Of a DNA stretch of 9,393 bases, positions 6,892 through 9,393 are shown in pieces. The notes under the pieces are model-generated. The model searched no databases and had not been told where the DNA came from. It was given only the letters and a program-made list of their open reading frames with translations. The stretch is from NCBI GenBank assembly GCA_905207625.1, contig CAJLLT010000036.1:1-9393 (forward strand), read 5' to 3'. The position numbers were made by a program, and so were the translations under genes. Source of the stretch: an uncultured Eubacteriales bacterium (lineage in GTDB: Bacteria; Bacillota; Clostridia; Oscillospirales; UBA644). Position 1 is the first letter of the stretch. Each line of letters begins with the position of its first letter.

Positions 6892-7861
6892 AATAAAAAT
6901 CGTTTTCCGGAAGATTTCCTCCCACCGCAGCGGGATTAAGGGAATACAGAACGCCCAGATATCCGCTTACTGCCTGTTTCATACCGCTTCCGGTAATGCA
7001 GCAGATATTGCAGTACGGAATGGCTTTTTTCGCAACCGCGGCTTTTACTATTCCGACGTTTTCGATCAGTGTTGCCGCCTGTTCCGGATTTTCGTTGACG
7101 TATTCTGTGCTTTCCGCATACTTTTCAAGAAGCTTTTTCACAAGCGACGGATGTTCCTCCACAAAGGCCTTCCGTGCTACGAGTACTCCCGTAACCAGTT
7201 TGCCCTCGCCGCCGACCTTGTCCCACTGTTCGGTCATGTCCAGTGCGATGCGGAGTTCGGGAATTGAAGTCTGGGCAACGGTGACAAAGGGCTGGGGGAG
7301 CATAGCTATCCCCGTGTCGGATTTGGACAGAACTCCAACCACTTCCGTGGCTTCACTTTTCCATTCTATGGTGACGTCTTTATCCGGATCTATTCCGGCA
7401 GAGGTAAGCACGTAACGGAGCGCGTACTCCGGCGTTGTTCCCTTTCCGGTTGCATATATGGTCTTGCCTTTGAGATCCTGAACAGAGCTTACAGAATCCC
7501 CCTTTTCCACCATGTACAGTACCCCGAGGGTGTTGACCGCAAGAAGCACGGTCTGCCCTCCGGTGCGGTTGTAAAGCACTGAAGCAAGGTTTGCCGGAAC
7601 GGCAATGACATCAAGTTCTCCCTTTATGAAGCCGGGAGTGAGCTCATCCGCTGCCGCCGCTACGGTAAAGCTGCAGTTTATATCGGAGTCTTCATCCTTG
7701 CAATCCTCCATAAGCTTCACCATGCCCATGGTTGTAGGACCCTTCAGTCCGCCTATGTTGATGACGGTTGTATCCTTTTGCCCGGTTTTTCCGCAACCGG
7801 CGAAGAGGCATAGGATAAGTGCGGCTGAAAGGAAAAGACTTGCTATTTTCAGGGATTTCAT
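6878..7861 (-). CDS. ABC importer substrate-binding lipoprotein, NitT/TauT (NMT1-like) family
   Basis: A 327-residue extracellular binding protein. The signal peptide ends in the lipobox LFAGC, with lipidated Cys23. The mature part follows the NMT1/TauA-like periplasmic-binding fold, with motifs such as GLKGPTTMGMVKLM (38-51), GELDVIAVPANLA (81-93), DLKGKTIYATGKGTTP (129-144) and AMLPQP (186-191). The C-terminal stretch contains an unusual CNICC (284-288) ahead of GSGMKQAVSGYLGVLY. Start ATG 7861 has GAGG seven bases upstream. This superfamily covers sulfonates, nitrate, pyrimidine and thiamine precursors among other ligands. I see no thiamine-pyrophosphate riboswitch or neighbouring enzyme to choose among these. 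Confidence 0.9.
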   Translation of the reverse strand: MKSLKIASLFLSAALILCLFAGCGKTGQKDTTVINIGGLKGPTTMGMVKLMEDCKDEDSDINCSFTVAAAADELTPGFIKGELDVIAVPANLASVLYNRTGGQTVLLAVNTLGVLYMVEKGDSVSSVQDLKGKTIYATGKGTTPEYALRYVLTSAGIDPDKDVTIEWKSEATEVVGVLSKSDTGIAMLPQPFVTVAQTSIPELRIALDMTEQWDKVGGEGKLVTGVLVARKAFVEEHPSLVKKLLEKYAESTEYVNENPEQAATLIENVGIVKAAVAKKAIPYCNICCITGSGMKQAVSGYLGVLYSLNPAAVGGNLPENDFYYEGK

Positions 7862-7896
7862 GGGTTTTCCTCGTTTCTTTCGTATTTTTCCGTAAT

Positions 7897-7921
7897 ATTA
7901 TATCTTTTTCCCGGAAAAAAG
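7897..7921 (-). promoter_or_regulatory. Promoter -10 of the ABC importer operon with overlapping palindrome
   Basis: On the minus strand a perfect TATAAT (7902-7897) lies about 35 bases before the binding-protein start codon. The -35 position, 17 bases upstream, reads CATACT and is a poor match to consensus. The spacer is largely an 18-bp near-palindrome, CTTTTTCCCGGAAAAAAG (7904-7921), with one mismatched pair. A good -10 with a poor -35 and a palindromic spacer suggests a regulated promoter. Confidence 0.6.
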
Positions 7922-7923
7922 TA

Positions 7924-7939
7924 TGTTGCATACGCAACA
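7924..7939. promoter_or_regulatory. Candidate operator palindrome upstream of the importer promoter
   Basis: TGTTGC (7924-7929) and GCAACA (7934-7939) are perfect inverted arms around ATAC. A second, interleaved palindrome, GTATG-TTG-CATAC, covers 7921-7933. The site overlaps or abuts the weak -35 of the leftward importer promoter. The size and symmetry fit a dimeric transcription factor; which one is not recognisable, and no regulator gene is in the window. Confidence 0.45.
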
Positions 7940-8030
7940 ATAACTGTGAACTGTTTTTGACTCCGGTTTTACCCGGTATGTCGGATTTTGCCCCGGAATA
8001 TGACAAAACTGTAAAAATGCGGGGTTTTAA

Positions 8031-8059
8031 TTGACTTATTTCCGCGGTTGTGGTATCAT
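8031..8059 (+). promoter_or_regulatory. Sigma-A promoter of the kinase gene
   Basis: TTGACT (8031-8036) and TATCAT (8054-8059) have an ideal 17-base spacer. Transcription would start near 8066, giving a leader of about 80 bases before ATG 8148. The promoter is divergent from the ABC importer promoter; the two -10 elements are about 150 bases apart. Confidence 0.78.
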
Positions 8060-8097
8060 TACTTCAGAGAGTCAGTATTATTTCTTATGAAAAATGT

Positions 8098-8142
8098 TGT
8101 GTACGGTGCCTGCATTTGCCGTATACATATTTTATACGGAGG
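8098..8142 (+). promoter_or_regulatory. Kinase leader with two mutually exclusive stems, one covering the ribosome binding site
   Basis: Segment 8119-8127 can pair in two ways. Upstream, TGTGTACGG (8098-8106) pairs with CCGTATACA (8119-8127) over nine pairs, including one G-U. Downstream, CCGTATA (8119-8125) pairs perfectly with TATACGG (8133-8139), which includes the first two bases of the GGAGG ribosome binding site (8138-8142). The first fold leaves the site open; the second partly hides it. The geometry is that of a small translational switch or thermometer, but the stems are short and no known riboswitch class is recognised. Confidence 0.4.
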
Positions 8143-8147
8143 TCAGA

Positions 8148-9281
8148 ATGCTTATCGAGACTGTTTGCCGCAAGTTCAGAATCGAAGGCGAATACAAAGG
8201 CTGCGAGACACTGAAGAACGGCAATATAAACCATACCTACAAAGTCGAATTCCTGAGGGATGGTGTACGGAAGTTCTATATTCTTCAACGCATAAATACA
8301 TATGTTTTTTCCAACCCCGAGAATATCATGTCCAATGTCAGCCGGATAACCCAGTACATGAGGCACCGGATGATGGCGGAGGGAAAGGATCCTTCCCGGA
8401 AGGTCCTGCATTTTCTTCATACCGAAAACGGGGATTATTGTTTCACCGATGAGGCTGACGGTGTATGGCGCGGATATCGGTATATAGATAATTCCACTAC
8501 CTTCAATGTGCCGGACAGCGATGACCTGGTGTACTATACCGGAGTCGAGTTCGGCAGTTTTCAGACTGCTCTTGCCGATTTCGATGCGTCAACTCTTTAT
8601 GAGACCATTCCGGATTTTCACAATACCAAAAAGCGTCTTTTCAACTTTTTCGCCCACGTCGGGCTTGACCCCTATAACAGGGTGTCTTCCGTGGCGGAGG
8701 AAATAGATTTTATCCGACAGCATTACGCCCTGGCAAGTCAGCTTACCGACATGGTGGAAGAGGGAAAACTGCCGCTGAGGGTCGTGCATAACGACACCAA
8801 GTGCAACAACATCCTTTTTGACCAGGACACCCACGAACCGTTGGCAGTAATAGATCTTGATACCGTAATGCCCGGTCTTGTGGCTCACGATTTCGGTGAT
8901 GCCGTCCGTTCCTGCGCCAGTACCTGTACTGAGGATGAGGTGGATCTTTCCAAGGTCCATTTCGATCTGCACAAATTTGAGCTGTTTACTAAGGGGTTTC
9001 TTGAAAAGACCGCCCGGTGTCTTACCGAAGAGGAAATAAAGACCCTTGCTCTCGGAGCCGTAACCATCACCGTGGAGCTTGCCTCCCGATTCCTTGACGA
9101 CTATGTGACCGGAGACAAATACTTCAAGATCAAGTACGAGACACATAATCTTGACCGCGCCCGCTGTCAGATAGCCCTTGCCAAGGATATGTTGCGTAAA
9201 TTCAGTGAAATGAACGCTATTGTTTCGTCAAACGCTTCGGTTTTACCTCAGCCGGGTTCGGACACTGAGCCTGTGACCTGA
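8148..9281 (+). CDS. NahK-like sugar kinase, aminoglycoside phosphotransferase (APH) fold
   Basis: A 377-residue kinase starting at ATG 8148, chosen because GGAGG lies five bases upstream; an in-frame ATG at 8094 has no ribosome binding site. The N-terminal lobe shows NGNINHTYKV (24-33) as nucleotide loop and the family-specific LQRINTYVFSNPE (46-58). The catalytic lobe shows VVHNDTKCNNILFD (212-225; Asp216 as base and Asn221 for metal) and VIDLDTVMPGLVAHDFGD (234-251; Asp236 for metal). These match Bifidobacterium N-acetylhexosamine 1-kinase, which phosphorylates GlcNAc/GalNAc at C1 in lacto-N-biose use, better than true antibiotic-resistance kinases. The length is close to NahK (about 359). 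No pathway partner (phosphorylase, uridylyltransferase or epimerase) is in the window, so the exact substrate is open. It appears to be a single-gene transcript. Confidence 0.85.
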   Translation: MLIETVCRKFRIEGEYKGCETLKNGNINHTYKVEFLRDGVRKFYILQRINTYVFSNPENIMSNVSRITQYMRHRMMAEGKDPSRKVLHFLHTENGDYCFTDEADGVWRGYRYIDNSTTFNVPDSDDLVYYTGVEFGSFQTALADFDASTLYETIPDFHNTKKRLFNFFAHVGLDPYNRVSSVAEEIDFIRQHYALASQLTDMVEEGKLPLRVVHNDTKCNNILFDQDTHEPLAVIDLDTVMPGLVAHDFGDAVRSCASTCTEDEVDLSKVHFDLHKFELFTKGFLEKTARCLTEEEIKTLALGAVTITVELASRFLDDYVTGDKYFKIKYETHNLDRARCQIALAKDMLRKFSEMNAIVSSNASVLPQPGSDTEPVT

Positions 9282-9305
9282 ATGTGACGTATACTGTGCA
9301 ATAAT

Positions 9306-9342
9306 AAGAGATGCTTCCCGAGGGAAGCATCTCTTTTGTTGT
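9306..9342 (+). terminator. Intrinsic terminator of the kinase gene
   Basis: AAGAGATGCTTCC (9306-9318) pairs perfectly with GGAAGCATCTCTT (9323-9335) around a CGAG tetraloop, followed by TTGTTGT. It lies 24 bases after the kinase stop. Confidence 0.9.
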
Positions 9343-9350
9343 ATAACGAA

Positions 9351-9373
9351 AACCACGCGATAGTCGCGTGGTT
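9351..9373 (-). terminator. Second hairpin, possible terminator of a leftward gene beyond the window
   Basis: AACCACGCGA (9351-9360) pairs perfectly with TCGCGTGGTT (9364-9373) around a three-base loop. In the leftward direction the stem ends in a run of four Ts, while rightward it is followed by an A-rich stretch. It therefore suits a leftward transcript entering from the right edge. The final 20 bases contain the palindrome GGTTAACC (9381-9388) and no recognisable gene end. Confidence 0.5.
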
Positions 9374-9393
9374 AAATAAAGGTTAACCGGTGA

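Noticed and set aside
6509..7267. A 252-codon open frame on the plus strand across the permease and binding-protein genes
   Set aside because: It is antisense to two well-supported ABC genes that share an overlap, and its product shows no coherent domain; it is a codon-bias shadow.
7990..8025. CCCCG (7991-7995) with CGGGG (8020-8024) followed by TTTT as a rightward terminator
   Set aside because: The stem is only 5 bp around a 24-base loop and no rightward gene ends upstream; it sits just before the kinase promoter and is probably incidental.
8087..8147. ATGs at 8087 and 8094 as an upstream ORF or alternative kinase start
   Set aside because: Neither has a ribosome binding site. The 8087 frame runs on out of frame across the kinase gene and encodes nothing recognisable; the GGAGG before ATG 8148 decides the start.
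7862..8147. A thiamine-pyrophosphate or other known riboswitch controlling the importer or kinase
   Set aside because: No conserved core such as the thiamine-element CUGAGA box is visible; the importer leader is only about 30 bases and the kinase leader matches no class I know.
9261..9281. The TEPVT at the C-terminus of the kinase as related to the esterase linker
   Set aside because: It is a five-residue match in a cytoplasmic protein's tail, encoded by different codons in an unrelated position; chance is enough to explain it.
1..9393. CRISPR arrays, tRNA or rRNA genes, transposases, toxin-antitoxin or defence genes
   Set aside because: No regularly spaced repeats, RNA gene signatures, recombinase or nuclease motifs were seen on either strand.

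Overview
The window looks like a piece of a spore-forming, low-to-medium GC Firmicute chromosome, most likely class Clostridia. Three things suggest this: a CotJC-type manganese catalase remnant, lipoproteins with Gram-positive style lipoboxes and a Thr/Pro/Glu wall-type linker, and sigma-A promoters with strong AGGAGG-type ribosome binding sites. A gut Ruminococcus/Oscillospira-like relative is my inference from protein style, not something the sequence proves.

Layout. (1) 1-661: the last codons of an unidentified rightward gene, its intrinsic terminator, then a manganese catalase (CotJC family) that begins abruptly at the conserved YGGPNGEL core and lacks the usual N-terminal segment, promoter and ribosome binding site. 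(2) 662-924: non-coding, holding a dense cluster of perfect stem-loops. (3) 925-2703, leftward: a secreted lipoprotein esterase of the sialate O-acetylesterase (SASA, SGNH-like) family. (4) 2704-2999: intergenic, with a clear rightward promoter at its right end. (5) 3000-5476, rightward: a translationally coupled two-gene operon of a polytopic GT-C type glycosyltransferase and a GtrB/DPMS-like polyprenyl-phosphate glycosyltransferase. (6) 5493-5534: a hairpin that can terminate the two converging transcripts. (7) 5540-7861, leftward: a compact NitT/TauT-type ABC importer operon (binding lipoprotein, permease, ATPase) with overlapping genes. (8) 7862-8147: the divergent control region, with two promoters, palindromes near the importer promoter, and a short leader that can fold in two exclusive ways before the kinase gene. 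(9) 8148-9281, rightward: a NahK-like sugar kinase of the APH fold, then a strong terminator and a second hairpin that may end a leftward gene outside the window.

How the genes may work together. The two glycosyltransferases form a plausible pathway: the GT2 enzyme charges a lipid phosphate with a sugar on the inner face, and the GT-C enzyme transfers it outside the membrane. The usual GtrA-like flippase is not in the window. The esterase and the NahK-like kinase would both fit use of decorated host or dietary glycans (deacetylation outside, anomeric phosphorylation inside), but they are not in one operon and no other step of such a pathway is visible. The importer's substrate cannot be read from sequence. 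I do not see a convincing new multi-gene system; the best leads are the kinase leader, the stem-loop cluster and the truncated catalase.
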